64,000 nucleotides of DNA from Blattamonas nauphoetae (taxonomy: Eukaryota > Preaxostyla > Oxymonadida): contig JARBJD010000099.1 of the NCBI GenBank assembly GCA_033064195.1, forward strand, positions 1 to 64,000. Reading direction: 5' to 3'. Below, in pieces: positions 42,301 through 54,354 of this stretch. Within the stretch, counting starts at the first letter, position 1. Each line of letters opens with the position of its first letter. The position numbers were made by a program, and so were the translations under genes. The notes below the pieces were generated by a model. It had not been told where the DNA came from. It did no database searches and saw nothing but the letters and a program-made list of their open reading frames with translations.

Positions 42301-44397
42301 TGGATCTGCCAAACTCTCCGATCCCACCACCAACCTCTCACACCCGCCGAGTCCATCGGCAGGTTCATCAGCTCTCTTCCCAACCCAGTCACAGAACAAG
42401 ACGAGCACAAAGTTCTGATGAAGATCGAGACCGCACTGATGATCCCGAAGAATTATGACTTCAACAGTGAAAGCGACACAGAAGCCCCCTCCGCACTCCC
42501 CACCCCCACCGCTGCAAAAACCCCGAAAGGAGGAAAGACACCGAAGAACCCGGGAAAGCCCAAACAGTCCGCTGACCACAAAGTACACAAAACGTGGACA
42601 GAAGCTCTGCGAGGAGCACCGAATGCTCCACACGCTCCGACAATCCCAGAAGACGGACTGAAGCCCCTCACCCAGAAACCGCGCATGATGCGAGGAAAGA
42701 AGGGAGGAGTGGATCACGTCCAGTTCATGTCACCGAGCACCGGAAATGTGGGAGGAGCCGCCTTCAAGTTCAGAGACAAGAACGACAAGGAGTTTGCGAA
42801 GATCAGATCATTGCTGCGCAGACTAAAGAAGAAGACGCTCGAGAAGAAGCGGAGAATTCGAGAAGAAGAAAAGAAGAAGAAGATGGAAAAGAAGCTCGCC
42901 AAATTGCGTGCACAGAAGGCTCAGGCGCTCCGTGGAGGGACGATTGAAGACGACAGCGACACGGACTTCGATACGGACAGTGGTGACGACACAACCCTCA
43001 GCAGCTCCGATTCTTCCTCTGACTCCTCTTCAAATTCGTGGAGTGCAACAGACTCTGACTCTGAGGGGAAGGAGAAGGAGGATAAACTCGACAAGGCTGC
43101 TGTTGCGATGATTGAGGAGCTGCCCGCGGATGGAAGGAACAGGAGGGAACTAAACGACGCTCTTCTGGACTACAGAAAGACAATCAAGAGACATCAGGAA
43201 CTGTTTGGGAAGGGCGCAGACAAACCGACTGAGACTATTGTGGAGAAGCAGCCACCGCAGAAACAGCCGATGTCGGAAGCAGAAGAGAGACGTCGACAAG
43301 AGCTCCAAAAAAGGAAGAAGGAAGAAGAAACCAAGCTGGAGCAGTCGCAGCTTGCCTCGGAGAAACGGGAACAAGAGAAGCAGGCACAGCAGCTCGCCAC
43401 GATCCTTGCACAGACTACCCCTGCCAAGAAGAAGGAGGAAAGCGACTCATCTGTGTCAGACTCAAGTGGCTCATATGAGACAGACTCAGAAAGTGAAAGT
43501 GAGTCGGAAACAGATGATGAGAAAGCTCGAAAGGAGGAGGAAGAAGCTCGGAAGAAGAAGGAAGAAGAGGAAGCTCGGATGAAGAAGGAGAAATTGGAAC
43601 AAATGAAACGAATCCAAGAACAGAAAGCTCGTGCACTTCAAATCAAAGCTGAAAGAGAGGCAGCGGCTAAAGCTAAACAGTCTGGAAACCTCCCTCCACC
43701 TCCCGCCCCTTCGAACCCATCTCCTCCAAATCTCCCTCCTCCTCCATCAGACACCCAACCACCGTCCTCATCGCTTCCACCCCCTCCATCATCCCTTCCA
43801 CCACCTCCCTCCTCACTCTCTCCTTCCCCGACAGACCTCCCCCCGCCACCCACCGATCTCCCACCGCCTCCCTCTGCAGACACTCCCCTTCCTCTCCCCC
43901 CTCCACCGTCAGCACCGCCGTCAGCACCCAAACCCACACCCAAAGCAGCCACTGCACCTGCTCCCAAAACAACCCCAAAGGTTCTTCCGAAAACGACTCC
44001 AGCGGCCCCAAAACCAAAGCCTGCTGCCCCGAAACAGGTGCAACAGGCGCCGGCTGATTCTCTGCCCCCTCCACCTCCAGCTCCGCCACCGGGTGATGGG
44101 CTGAGTGAAGCTGATCTCAAGAAGCAGAGGGAAGAAGAGATGAAGAAGAAGAAAATGGAACAAATGAAGAAAATTCAGGAGCAGCGAGAGAAAGCCCTTC
44201 AAATCAAAAAGCAGCGAGAGGAAGAGGCAAAGAAGAAGGAGGAAGAGGAAAGATTGCGACGGGAGGAGGAGCAGAAGAAGAGAATCCCGCCGCCTCCTGC
44301 CCGCGAGGAGTCGGAGGACTCCAGCGAGGAGACAAGTGAATCGTCATCATCCATTTCTATCCACTCTGGAAATAGTAGTGACGACGACTCTGACTAA
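39383..44397 (+). CDS. Rho-like pseudoGTPase - LRR - coiled coil - polyproline fusion
   Basis: Six exons (39383-39508, 39618-39704, 39780-41396, 41431-42004, 42051-42222, 42252-44397; introns 109, 75, 34, 46 and 29 bp) give 1573 aa. Residues about 1-250 follow the C-terminal half of a Rho GTPase (HVAILCFSLHEKDTLLSLV, RIPIILMGLDSDIWHDEDA at the TQxDLRDD position, GAVDCLYLPALPINIDEVF at the ECSAL position). There is no P-loop, so nucleotide binding is unlikely. About 12 leucine-rich repeats follow (LDLSYNAIVALPEEH through VIPESLASCDHLSYVDVS). A charged Ser/Asp/Glu-rich region comes next, then a coiled coil (KKEEEEARMKKEKLEQMK) repeated twice around a formin-FH1-like polyproline tract (LPPPPSSLPPPPSS), and an acidic tail. 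Such a layout suits an actin or membrane scaffold that binds profilin/SH3-type partners; no FH2 domain is present. Function is inferred. Confidence 0.82.
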
Positions 44398-44607
44398 ATA
44401 TGATCCATCTCTTCAGTAGTATTTTTTTCTCTATATATCGTTTCTGATTGTCTCATCTTCTTTCCACATCACCCTCGTTTTCTTCTATTCCTTTGTGGAG
44501 TTTGTTTTATCTTGATTTTACCAGTTCACGCTTATATTTTGAAATCAGATAAGATCGTTCCCATGTAAGCATTTAACTGAAAGGAAAGGACACCAAGTTC
44601 AACATTG

Positions 44608-46410
44608 ATGTCAACTGATGCTTCTTGCATTCTTTCAGATCAGGATACTTTACGCCTGATCGATGCACTTTCAGAAACAGACTCGCCTCGTCTCCGAAAT
44701 GCTCTTCACCTCCACCTCTCTAACTCCACTAATCTCCAGGATCTCTCTGCCAAGTTTCTCCAACAAACATATATCACATCATATGTTCTTCCTCGGCATA
44801 CGTCATCATGGTGTTCCCCAAAGTAAGTATCTTCTCTCCATTCAGGACTTATCTCATCGTCCAGATTCATTGACAAAGCTCATGGTCGTGTTTTGCATTC
44901 ACTCAAAGCACTAAACAAGGGTTCGATTGTTTTGGTTGAAAAACCCCTGATTCAAGCACCTATTCGAGAAACCATGGTTCGTTCAATCGTCGCTCCATTA
45001 ACATCTCCTAGACATCAACTCAATCATGCCATCACTGTCTCAAATTTGTAGGAACATTGGATGACCAATTTCAACGAGCAGCATCTTTTCGGAATCCAAC
45101 AAAGTCCATAAAGTCGTTCCCACATTTCACACCAACGCATGCACAGTCTTCTTCGACCCCTGTCAGTTTGTCCATCTACACATCTTATTTTATCAGTCTG
45201 TCCGCACTGTGAAGCCATATTTTGCAGTAAAACTTGTTTCTCAACAGCATTTTCGGAATATCACAACATTTTGTGTCCCCGTCACAAAATTGGGAAGCGC
45301 AAACAAACAACAGAGGCACATTCATTGTTTCCACTTCCTCCCCAGAGCATCCCATTTCTTCTCGAGTTTCTGAAGGAATGCGATGCCACACATCTCATCG
45401 CAGCTCGGCTTATCTGCTCGTTCATCAACAAGATAAATCGGTCTCTCTTAGACATTCCTCATGGAGAGCCCTCCAAAGATGGAATCTTTTTTGATCTGTT
45501 GTTTGATAGTCAACTTCCTTACATGTATTGGGCAAAGAAGCCATTCAGCTCTTTTGTCAATTGTGCCGAGAAACGCAACGACAAAACATTGGAAAAGAAA
45601 GAGCACAAAAGTGATGATGATGATCTTTTCGATATCTCCGAATATATGGATGATTCAAGCGATTCCTCTGAGGATGAATTTCCACTCGAGCAAAATCTCA
45701 TGACGCAGACACATATTCTCAAACTCAATGATCTGTTTCGATCCATCTTTGCCGATTTAATCATTGACATTGATCTATCAGAGCCTTTCGAAGGGTTCAT
45801 AAAGAAACGTACACCAATCGTTCCATCATTCCTTTTCTCATCGCCGGAACAGAAACCACGTTCCCTATTGCACATACCTTCCGCATGGTTTCCATCATCC
45901 ATTTTGGTGTCATTGAACATTCAGTCAGTCTCCATTCAGTCCCCTTTTCTGTCCTTCATCGACCTGATCTCCATTGTGACATGCAACGCGACTTGGTACG
46001 GGCACCAAAATCCGATTGATGAATACATTTTGTCAGCATCCACGGAAACTTGTAAAAAATCTGGAAAACGTCAAGATTCTGTCTCTCCAGCGTCACTCGG
46101 ATACACTGCGAATCATTCAGCTCTGGTTCCTCTTGACTCTCTCCCAAAGTCCATGGGCCTTGCACTCTTCTTGATACAGTCCAACGCTAATCATTCATGC
46201 CAACCAAATACAGAGATTGTTCTCAGCAAAGGCGAATTGTCCCTCACCCTCCAAAACGCAGTTCAGGCAGACGAAGAGTTGTGCATATCATATCTGAATG
46301 AAAATGAACAAGCCCTACCGGTGTATGAGAGAAGACGGTTGTTAATGGAAGATTATGGCTTCTTATGCTGTTGTCCAAGGTGTCTAAAGGAAAGTGAAGC
46401 AGGTCCATAA
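44608..46410 (+). CDS. SMYD-like SET/MYND lysine methyltransferase
   Basis: Four exons (44608-44822, 44865-45047, 45079-45161, 45197-46410; introns 42, 31 and 35 bp) give 564 aa. The early SET strand is HGRVLHSLKALNKGSIVLVEKPLI. A MYND zinc finger interrupts the SET domain as in SMYD proteins (FCPHCEAIFCSKTCF, YHNILCPRH); the usual first Cys pair is incomplete in my model. The S-adenosylmethionine and catalytic core is clear: SNANHSCQPNTEIV, DEELCISYLNENEQ and the post-SET zinc site CCCPRC. An acidic insertion (DDDDLFDISEYMDDSSDSS) lies between the two parts. Relatives methylate histones or cytosolic proteins; the substrate here is unknown. It ends 93 bp from the convergent Pelota gene. Confidence 0.85.
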
Positions 46411-46503
46411 CTCTTCTATTCAAGACCTTTTCTCAGCCCAAGGCTTGTTTTTAGAAAATTTACGTTTGGTCAAGTTTCAAGTCGAAAAGTGTGAAATGAT
46501 GCT

Positions 46504-48157
46504 TCACCAGCCAAGATCATCCAAAAGGTCTTCGTTTGAGGGCTGGCCAGGGTCTCTCCCATCATCGTCTTCATCCTCGTCGGTCTGTTGGTGTTTCCAG
46601 TCATCCCAAGTTTCATCGTTGTCCTCCTCGTCCTGACCCCAGATGGCCTTCGAGCAGTTGAGAGTATAGTCGACACCAGCCATCTCTGCTTCGTCTTCTG
46701 TTCCAATCTGATACTGCTCGTGGTTCACCTCGTATCGCAGGATCGCTGCAATCCCACCCAGCTGGGCAAGTTCTGAGGATATAAGAAGAAGAGAAGACAG
46801 ACGATTTCCGATGGAGAGCGAGTCGGAGAGGAGATGGGCTTCCCCGCCCTTGTCCTTCACCTGCCGGATGAGATCGAGGAAGACCTGCCTGTCCTTCGGA
46901 TTGTTCTTTCGGATTTTGTCCTCCGAAATCAACAGGTGCTCGATAGCCCCGAGGGACGAGACGGCCTGCACCTCTCGCTCGCCGTAGCACACTTTCTTGT
47001 CGTTCCGACCGAGGATGTCGAAGAACTTGGCCATAACAGACACAGCATCGGATGTCCGAGCTGAGCGAACTCGGTCTTTCACAGACGCGTCGTTCAGGAC
47101 TTCCGAGACGGCGGAGTGGTGGGCGGAAGAGCAGTGTGCAAACACAAATTTGGACTTGTATGCCGTAATCTGTGTCTTTTGGGCACCTTTCGAGAGTTTG
47201 TCTTGTGACGCTTCCAGATACTTCCAAAAATCGTCTTTTACGAAACCAGGAGAGGCGAGAATGACACATCCAACATTCTCGAGGTCAATGTGTGTTTCAA
47301 TGGCAGTCTTCACTGCATCAAAAAATGCAAACATGCCCTGTACATGATTTAATGACAGGTGACGGGAAGATTGAGCAGACTTTTTCTCTTGGTGAGACTT
47401 TATCTCGTGAAAACTTGTTCGACCCCTTTCGAGGAATATCAAGCTGAACTTTCGATTTCTTGAGAAGTACATTCTCGGTCTGAATGTAAATACCTGCTAA
47501 TCCTTCTTGCATCACGACAATGCACATCTGAGAAGAAGAGACGATGAATAGTGAGTTTATTCATGAAAGAGTCGGAAATGAAAGTGTTGATCACTGAAGT
47601 TGATACGAATCCATACATCTGGGGATCTGTCGCCATCCTTTGCTTCCCTGAGTTTGTCTAATGAGAAATCATCCCAATACTCCTTCTGCAGTCCAATTGG
47701 TTTACGAATTTCGAGACTTACGGTATGGGAGACACCAAGTGAGACAGATGGTTCATTGCATTGTTTAATAGACCCCCGAATTCGCATTTCCATATCTTTG
47801 GGGTCAAACTCCAGCTTTGTTACGAGGAGTTCAACTTTTACTTCGATACGCTGAAAGTCAGTGATTAAGAATGGAAGAAAACTCTGCTTTCAGTCGATAT
47901 TCCTGCATTTTCCGGTCGAACACGTCTTATATTACCAAACAGATGACAGAGAGCGTGGAGAAAAATACCGAGTGGTTTTTGTGGTGATTAGATCTCCCTT
48001 CTGGATTAAGTTATACGCATGCCAAAAATCATCAAAGTATTCAGGTGTTAAGATCACTGACCTGGCATTTCAAATGAGAAACGGGCGTTAAAATACATTT
48101 CAAAATTTTGACAAACCCTGAGCCATTCCTGGTGATTTTCCGATTTGATATCTTCAT
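46504..48157 (-). CDS. PELO: Pelota/Dom34 ribosome-rescue factor
   Basis: Six exons (48117-48157, 47969-48061, 47883-47925, 47617-47850, 47381-47527, 46504-47337; introns 32-89 bp) give 463 aa; most Pelota proteins are about 380-400 aa. It starts MKISNRKITRNGSGSVILTPE, the canonical opening once the first intron is removed, followed by FWHAYNLIQKGD (Sm-like domain). The central eRF1-like part has VVMQEGLAGIYIQ, KVQLDIPRKG and GCVILASPGFV. The C-terminal domain has HLLISED and LGGIAAILRYEV. There is no GGQ, as expected: Pelota binds the empty ribosomal A site with Hbs1 and promotes splitting of stalled ribosomes (no-go/non-stop decay). The extra length includes an acidic Trp/Asp tail (DEEDNDETWDDW). 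It is divergent from eIF3c, 200 bp apart. Confidence 0.95.
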
Positions 48158-48357
48158 GAATGAATGAGTGTAGAGGAGAAACCCGAATCTTTTCGGATTT
48201 TAGTCACAGGTCTATAGTAGGACCGAAAAAAGAAAAAGTGTGGTTGGATCAGATTATGTCACAGTTTTTAGACGTTTGTCCTCTTTTGAACCGTTTATCA
48301 TCTTGAATTTTTAGTTGTAGATGTATTTGACTATATAGATTCGTCTGAAACCACTTC

Positions 48358-51300
48358 ATGACAATTGACAAGAAGGTTTGTCATCAAAGGGTTGATCGTC
48401 GCGACCCCTCTCCACGATGGTATATTTCGTTCTCACCTTGCTTCTCTGTTTTTTCCTGTTGACTTAACATCATTTTTCTTCTCATTTCGTTTTCAAAACC
48501 TCTCATTATCAGCCACCAAAACGCTCGGATGACGAAGCTGATAGCTTCGATGAACCCGACAGTCAAGATGAACGTGATTCATTCGATTCAATGTCAGATT
48601 CCAGATCTGATGATATGGACGAGTCTGAAGACTCATCATGGGATAGTTTCGATGACACTTCTCCAGACGATGATGAGGAACCATCAGAGAAAGATGAGGA
48701 GGTACCGAAACAAACAGCGTCAGGTTCAACTCGCCCATGGTGGATGCTCCCACCTGAAGTGATTGAAGAAAACAGGAGAAAGAAGGAGCAGCAAGCCAAT
48801 GCTGCACAACAATCTGCCACACAACACGCGACAACACAGGATAGTCGAAGACCCAAAGCTGAAACACAAAAGACCGAAAAGGTTGTTGCTGAAATGGAAG
48901 TCGCAAAGGTTGTTGAGCTCCCTAAAGTTGTATCTGACACCGAAATCGAAACGAACATGATGAAGATCCTACATCAAAGAGGAAAGACAAGAAACGAGGA
49001 ACTTCCAACTCTCATTTGCCAAATGAAAGATCTCCTGGCTTACACTCGAATTCCAAACCAAAGGCTAAAAACAATGGAAGAAAAGATGCCACAAGACAAA
49101 GTCCTCGAGATCAAGAAGCCAGTTCTCCGTGCCCAAATTCTCTCACACGCAATTGCTTGGGAGCTGGACTACACTCTTGAAGGTGGACTTGGTTCACTCA
49201 TTACTGTCGACGAACAGAGCCCTGGAAACTTTCCCACCAAAGACCCAAATATCTCGGTTCTGAACGAATCCAAAATTATTGATCCACAATCCTATCGCAT
49301 CTGCATGAATGATCTCAAAAATATGCTTTCTCTTTTCGGAACATCATCGCCATATGGTCTGTTGCTGAATGATGGCGAATCCCTCACATTTGCCGAATCC
49401 TCTCAATACAACTCCATCTTCACCGCAAATTCTGCAGACGATCTCATCGTGAACGCAGTTTCTCTTCGGACAGACGCAAGCAAACAAGGAGATTCAGACG
49501 AAAAGAAGGAAAGCAAGATTGTCTCTATTCCACTCTGCACCATCCTTCGCCGCGTGAACTATGCACTCCACATCCTCCTTTTGGGGACAGACATCAACTC
49601 TGCCAGGTTTCCAGACAGATTGGAAGACATCGACAACCTCCTCAAAACCCTCGCCAATTGCAAGTCGCTCTTCCTCGAATACGCCCAGAAAGAAAAGGCC
49701 TTCAACAAAAACACTGAGAACACCGTCGCAGAGAGAGTTCAACGGGGTTTGGCATCGTGTGTGTCTCTCCTCATGCTCGAGCATCTCTACTACCGACCAG
49801 CCTCAACACAACTCGGACAGATTCTGCCGTCTCAGACGCTGAAAGAGGAGAAGCACTCCTCTCTCGAAGAACTTGTGAGGGCATACCAGGCCGAGATCAG
49901 CAAGTATGGTCTGACAGACACCAATCTGGACGCACCATCTGCGAACGAGAAGACGGTGTCTGAGATGAAGTCGATTGCTCTGCTGTGCCTCAACTATTTC
50001 CTCGCCAACAACAACAAAGCAGAGGAAGCCAGGACCAACCTTCTCTCTTCTCAACTCCACACCAAACTCACCTCGTCACAATCACACAACCTCTCCACCA
50101 TTGTCGCACCCGAAGAGGCGGGCCGTGCCACACACACCTCGTCTCTCTTCGTGCCCATCCTGTTCAACCGTCTCGTTGCTCAGTTTGGGATCCATTTCTT
50201 CAAACAGGGCCAAATCCTCCAAGCATATCTGTCTGTGTTCAACTTGTGCCTGACTGGGCGAGGAAAGGAGCTGCTCGGAGAGACCGTGAGCAACGTGAGC
50301 GGCCGCTACATCCAATCCATCATCCAACACATCAACTCGCAGATGTCTGGACCCGGCAGCATCATCTACCCCAACATTCCCCTCCTCACAATGGGCCAGC
50401 GCCGATTCCTGATCCAAAACGGGATGAACAAGACTGTTCTGGACCAACTGATTCCTGTGTCCTTCTCGTCTCCGCAGTCGCAGAGTGGGTCGGAGGGAAT
50501 CTCAGTCGACGCACTCCGCTCATTTGTGAACCATCTCTCCCAGCTGAACGCCGCCCGCGAACCGACCTTCCTCGAAAAGCAGCGGATGGTGCCAGCACAC
50601 ACTCAAGTCGGGTATGAGCAGATCGAGAGCATCTTCTACTTCTGCTGCGTCTGCCTCGAAATGCCCGTCCTCGCCTCTCAACACAAATCGATTGAAGACG
50701 CCCTGAACGACACTTATCATTCTCTCAACTTGTCGACAATGGTTGGAAATACATTTGGGTCAAGTCAGACTGTCAACGCAAACTCAATCGCCATCCATCA
50801 ACTCACTCTCCAGATGAACCAGATCCAGACATCCATCCAATACATTAGTCTGTGCTCGCCACACTCTCAGCAGGAACACCTCATCAGACACATCCTCTCC
50901 CAGCAGCAGCGCTTCTACACTCTCACCAAAGGCTACACGTCTCTCCCCCGCTCCTCTGCTTACAACCAGTCTCCGTTTTCGTTCACTTCTGCTGTCCACT
51001 ACAACCTGCAGTACCTTCCCTCCACCCCCTGCGAGACATCCCGCGACTATCTCTTCTCTGCTGGCCAAGCTCTCTTCAACGGCGATTGGGAAGAGGCACT
51101 CCGAGCCATCGAGAAGACAGGTGGGTGGACAACCGTGATGGGGAAGGACACAACAGGCGAACTGAAAAAGACAGTGGTTCGGATTCTGAAGGAAGCAGCT
51201 CTGAAGATTTTTGTGAATCAGGCTTCTCGCCTCTACTCCGAACTGGCCGTTGACTTCGCAGCGTCTGTCATAAATCGGAGCGGTCCGCCTACCGATGACG

Positions 51301-51536
51301 AGATCGAGTTTGTTCGGACCACAGTGAAATCAATGATTCTGGGGAAGGAAGTGAATGCCACGTTGGATCTGAAGGAGGAGTTCATTTCATTTGCATCTGA
51401 GCCACACCAGCCGCTCTCTCAGCAGCTTGGAGTGCTCGCTGATCGATTAGTGAAAGAAATTGAAGGAACATATCGATTGAACTCATATAAGTACAATATC
51501 GATGGCATTGCGCTTGCCCCGAACCCAAGAAATTAG
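48358..51536 (+). CDS. EIF3C: Translation initiation factor eIF3 subunit c
   Basis: A tiny first exon (48358-48375, MTIDKK) and a large second exon (48513-51536), joined across a 137-bp intron, give 1013 aa. The N-terminal third is acidic (DESEDSSWDSFDD) with the SRPWWMLPPE motif. The core helical repeats follow (MKILHQRGKTRNEELPTLI; VLRAQILSHAIAWELDY). The most conserved part is FNRLVAQFGIHFFKQGQI with GRGKELLGE, then GYEQIESIFYFCCVCLEMPVLA. The PCI/winged-helix end contains LYSELAVDFAASVI and a DLKEEFISF strand. It is a scaffold subunit of the eIF3 complex on the 40S ribosome. The tiny first exon is a model: it keeps the frame and supplies an ATG, but a start elsewhere is possible. Confidence 0.9.
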
Positions 51537-51691
51537 AAGTCTTTTTTTCACAGATGATTCACATTTCACCATTTCTTGATGAATTCATCCCTTTCAAACA
51601 ATTTGGATCCATTATTATGATGTGTATTCATCAGGTTAACGTCAAGACTTGTCTGAATTCCTGATGAGAGAATCCAAATCCCATCACAAAA

Positions 51692-52149
51692 ATGTCAACC
51701 ATCTCACAGGTTGAAGGAGATGAAGATGAAATTATGTCACCATCTAAGCGTGACCAAACACGATCAGTGGGAGTGGATGCAGTCATTCCATTTCTGACAT
51801 GCAAACTGTGTGGAGGATTGTATCGCGATGCGCACACACTTCCAGATTGTCTTCATTCGTGTGTGATAATTCGTTTCGTCACATTTTTCGTGATAATAGT
51901 TTGCTATGCGTGCATTAGAACACATATTGAACGAGGGAGGACGTGCCCTGTATGCGGGGTAAACCTTCCAGCCAAACCGCTTCAACACATTCGGTATCTT
52001 CTTCCACACCTTTTCAAAATGAGCTCCTCAAATGATCTTTCATTTTTTCTCTTCTCAGTCGAGATGCACAGCTCCAATCATTGGCTGACTCAATTCAAAA
52101 ACAGATCGTCGAATATGGGATTCCTGCGCAGTCCCAATCGCATCGTTAA
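51692..52149 (+). CDS. Small PCGF-like RING finger protein
   Basis: Three exons (51692-51860, 51900-51993, 52059-52149; introns 39 and 65 bp) give 117 aa. It is almost entirely a C3HC4 RING: LTCKLCGGLYRDAHTLPDCLHS, then FCYACIRTHIERGRTCPVCG, assembled only after removing intron 1. The pattern KLCGGxxxDAxTxxxCLHSFC with CPVC is closest to the Polycomb-group RING (PCGF/Bmi1) subfamily, which partners RING1 in histone H2A ubiquitination. The RAWUL domain that normally follows is missing; the protein stops soon after DAQLQSLADSIQKQ. It could be a minimal E3 cofactor or an unrelated RING E3. Confidence 0.72.
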
Positions 52150-52284
52150 GATTTCTTTCTTCTCATTCTTCATTCTCAATTTCATTTCATCACAATTATT
52201 TCATGCAAACGTGAAGTGAGCTCAACAAAATGAAAACATCGTCTGGTGGAAAGAGAACGAGATGAGAGCATAACTCCACACAAT

Positions 52285-53401
52285 TCAAGTTGGTTCCTGC
52301 TTCATTGCTCCGAGTCCTTTGACGGTTCCGATTGACGGCTGCGAATTAATGAGATCGAAAATGATTGGACTTCGAGTTCCTTGAGTGTCGAATGTTGTCG
52401 TGCATCCAACACATTTCTTCGGGAGAGAGCAATGAACTGCAAAAAGAAAGAAAGAGAGACAGAAATATTGAGAGGAGTCTTGAGAGAGACAGACTTGTGA
52501 AACACGATGAGCAGAGATATCCGAGCTTAATCGGCTTATTGTGACACCGACATGTTGGAAAGACAGTGTACGAAAGCTTTGGTGCCATTTTCAAAGTGGT
52601 AATAGGATCTGGTCTTGAGATGGAAGGGAGGAGATGGAGCTGAGGAAATGATGAATATGAAGAGCGACAAACAATGAGAGACTGATAGTATTCGTCAGAG
52701 TTGTCGGGAAGAGAGAGGAAAACACCTCCCGAGAGCGAGGAGGCGTGGTGAAGAGGGTTGGTTGTTGACCCAGACTGACTCTGGAATCGGAAGCAGCACG
52801 AATGAAAATTCACATCCAATTTCACAGAAGAAAACGCACAGTTGATAATGGATGTATTTTCTCTTGGATTGGGCTCTGATGCCGTGAAGACGACAATGTG
52901 CGTTTTAGTTCCATGAGTGGAGAGTTTAGAGGGATTTTCGGTGGTCTTTGTGGTTCCAGGGAGCTGTTTTTGCTTGATTTGGACTGAATTAATATCTGAC
53001 AAAAAATGGACGAAAAATGAAAACAAACAGCAGAGAGCTTTTGAGATTGCCTCAGAAATGAGTGAATGTTCAGATTGAAATGTTACAGTTTGAAGTGTCG
53101 CGATCAAATTTTGAAGCTCTTCTGCGATTGCCGCGAATGACGAGAGAGATTGAGTGGGATTGAGAGATGAATCAAGGAAAGAACAGTTTGATGGCGATGA
53201 CGTCAGAATAACTGCCAATCCATCACCAATACTAATGTATGTTGAAACAAATGCCAGAAATGTTTGAAGATATGTTTGAAACGATTGATTTCCAGATTGT
53301 TCACTAGATACATCTTGATGTTGTGCTGTCCACGGGAATGGATTTATGTCGAGGATGAAGATCGTGAGATATTCTTTAAATGCAAGAAACGAAGATGTCA
53401 T
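52285..53401 (-). CDS. GTF2H3: TFIIH subunit Tfb4/p34
   Basis: Two exons (52495-53401 and 52285-52436) across a 58-bp intron give 352 aa. The N-terminal vWA-like domain begins YLTIFILDINPFPW (the DxNP pattern of Tfb4) and includes FLAFVSTYISIGDGLAVIL and HIVVFTASEP. The C-terminal zinc-binding part has CRCHNKPIKLGYLCSSCF and, after the intron, CSLPKKCVGCTTTFD, matching the Tfb4 C4 motifs. Tfb4 binds Ssl1/p44 in the TFIIH core used for promoter opening and nucleotide excision repair. It is separated by 98 bp from the tRNA endonuclease gene on the same strand. Confidence 0.9.
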
Positions 53402-53499
53402 CTTAAGACCAATGAATCCCCAAGGAAGAAGATTTTGAGGAGATCATTCCACCATAAAAAATTGGCGAATCGCCCCATTCGCAAAACGAACATTGAAGA

Positions 53500-54267
53500 T
53501 CATTGTGACTTGAAAATCCACCGATCCAATTCCACAATATCTAGTGAAAAAGAGGACAAGAAAGTTCGAAGTTGGTCGTCGGTGGTTAGATCTGGAAGAT
53601 TTGGTTTGTCGTTCTGATCGGTATGAGGGGGAGTATTTTGTATATATGATAAATTGGCCACAATTGCACGTTTATTGACATTTTGGGCGATTCTTGCAAG
53701 ACGTACTCCATCAAGGAAGGTGAACTCCTCATCTGGAATGGCTGTGGGCGGAAGATTGTGATTATTGAGAGAAACAACAACAAGAATTGACGAGTGCACT
53801 GCACATGGATCTGTGCAATAAAGAGCAAAGTCTGCACCAAACTGCAAAGACGTATGGATGATCCATTTTAGGTTGGCAAAATGGTTAAAAACAACCATTC
53901 TCTGGAGAAGCCGGGGAACTCGTGCACAAAAAAGTGAAAACAATTGAGGTGCCCGAAAAAGGTGTTGATCATTTGGTGGGACTGTTTGAGATAAAAGTGA
54001 CAGATCACTCCGTTCTAGTGGACGTTCAAGAAAAATGACAGAAATTGATGGATGATTGAGAAGGATGAAGAGAACTTCCTCGATGAAGAGGAGGATTAGA
54101 TCCACAGAGTCAGAATTATCGTGTGTAGAGGGGAGAATATCAGTGAAAGAAACTTGTCGTCCAAAGTGCCCGATACTTTCTCGAAGAGATGTTAAGGCGA
54201 AAGCATCCCCGACAGACGACACAATAATAGAGCTACAAAGTGAATTTGGCTCTGGTTCTTCCGACAT
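53500..54267 (-). CDS. tRNA-splicing endonuclease subunit, Sen34-like
   Basis: A single exon of 255 aa. The C-terminal catalytic fold reads FNHFANLKWIIHTSLQFG, then GADFALYCTDPCAVHSS and LARIAQNVNKRAIVANL. This gives the Tyr, His and Lys (LY, VHSS, VNKRAI) used for acid-base cleavage of pre-tRNA introns. The DP before the His and the RIAQNVNK helix point to Sen34 (3' splice-site cutter) over Sen2, but the two are hard to separate by eye. It would work in a four-subunit complex with Sen2, Sen15 and Sen54. The N-terminal half is poorly conserved. Confidence 0.78.
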   Translation of the reverse strand: MSEEPEPNSLCSSIIVSSVGDAFALTSLRESIGHFGRQVSFTDILPSTHDNSDSVDLILLFIEEVLFILLNHPSISVIFLERPLERSDLSLLSQTVPPNDQHLFRAPQLFSLFCARVPRLLQRMVVFNHFANLKWIIHTSLQFGADFALYCTDPCAVHSSILVVVSLNNHNLPPTAIPDEEFTFLDGVRLARIAQNVNKRAIVANLSYIQNTPPHTDQNDKPNLPDLTTDDQLRTFLSSFSLDIVELDRWIFKSQ

Positions 54268-54354
54268 TCCAAAGTGTTGTTCGATCTACCCGTTCCGAGA
54301 GAGTTATGACGATGTTGAATGGTTATTGGATGAAATGTGTTAAATCCGACAATT

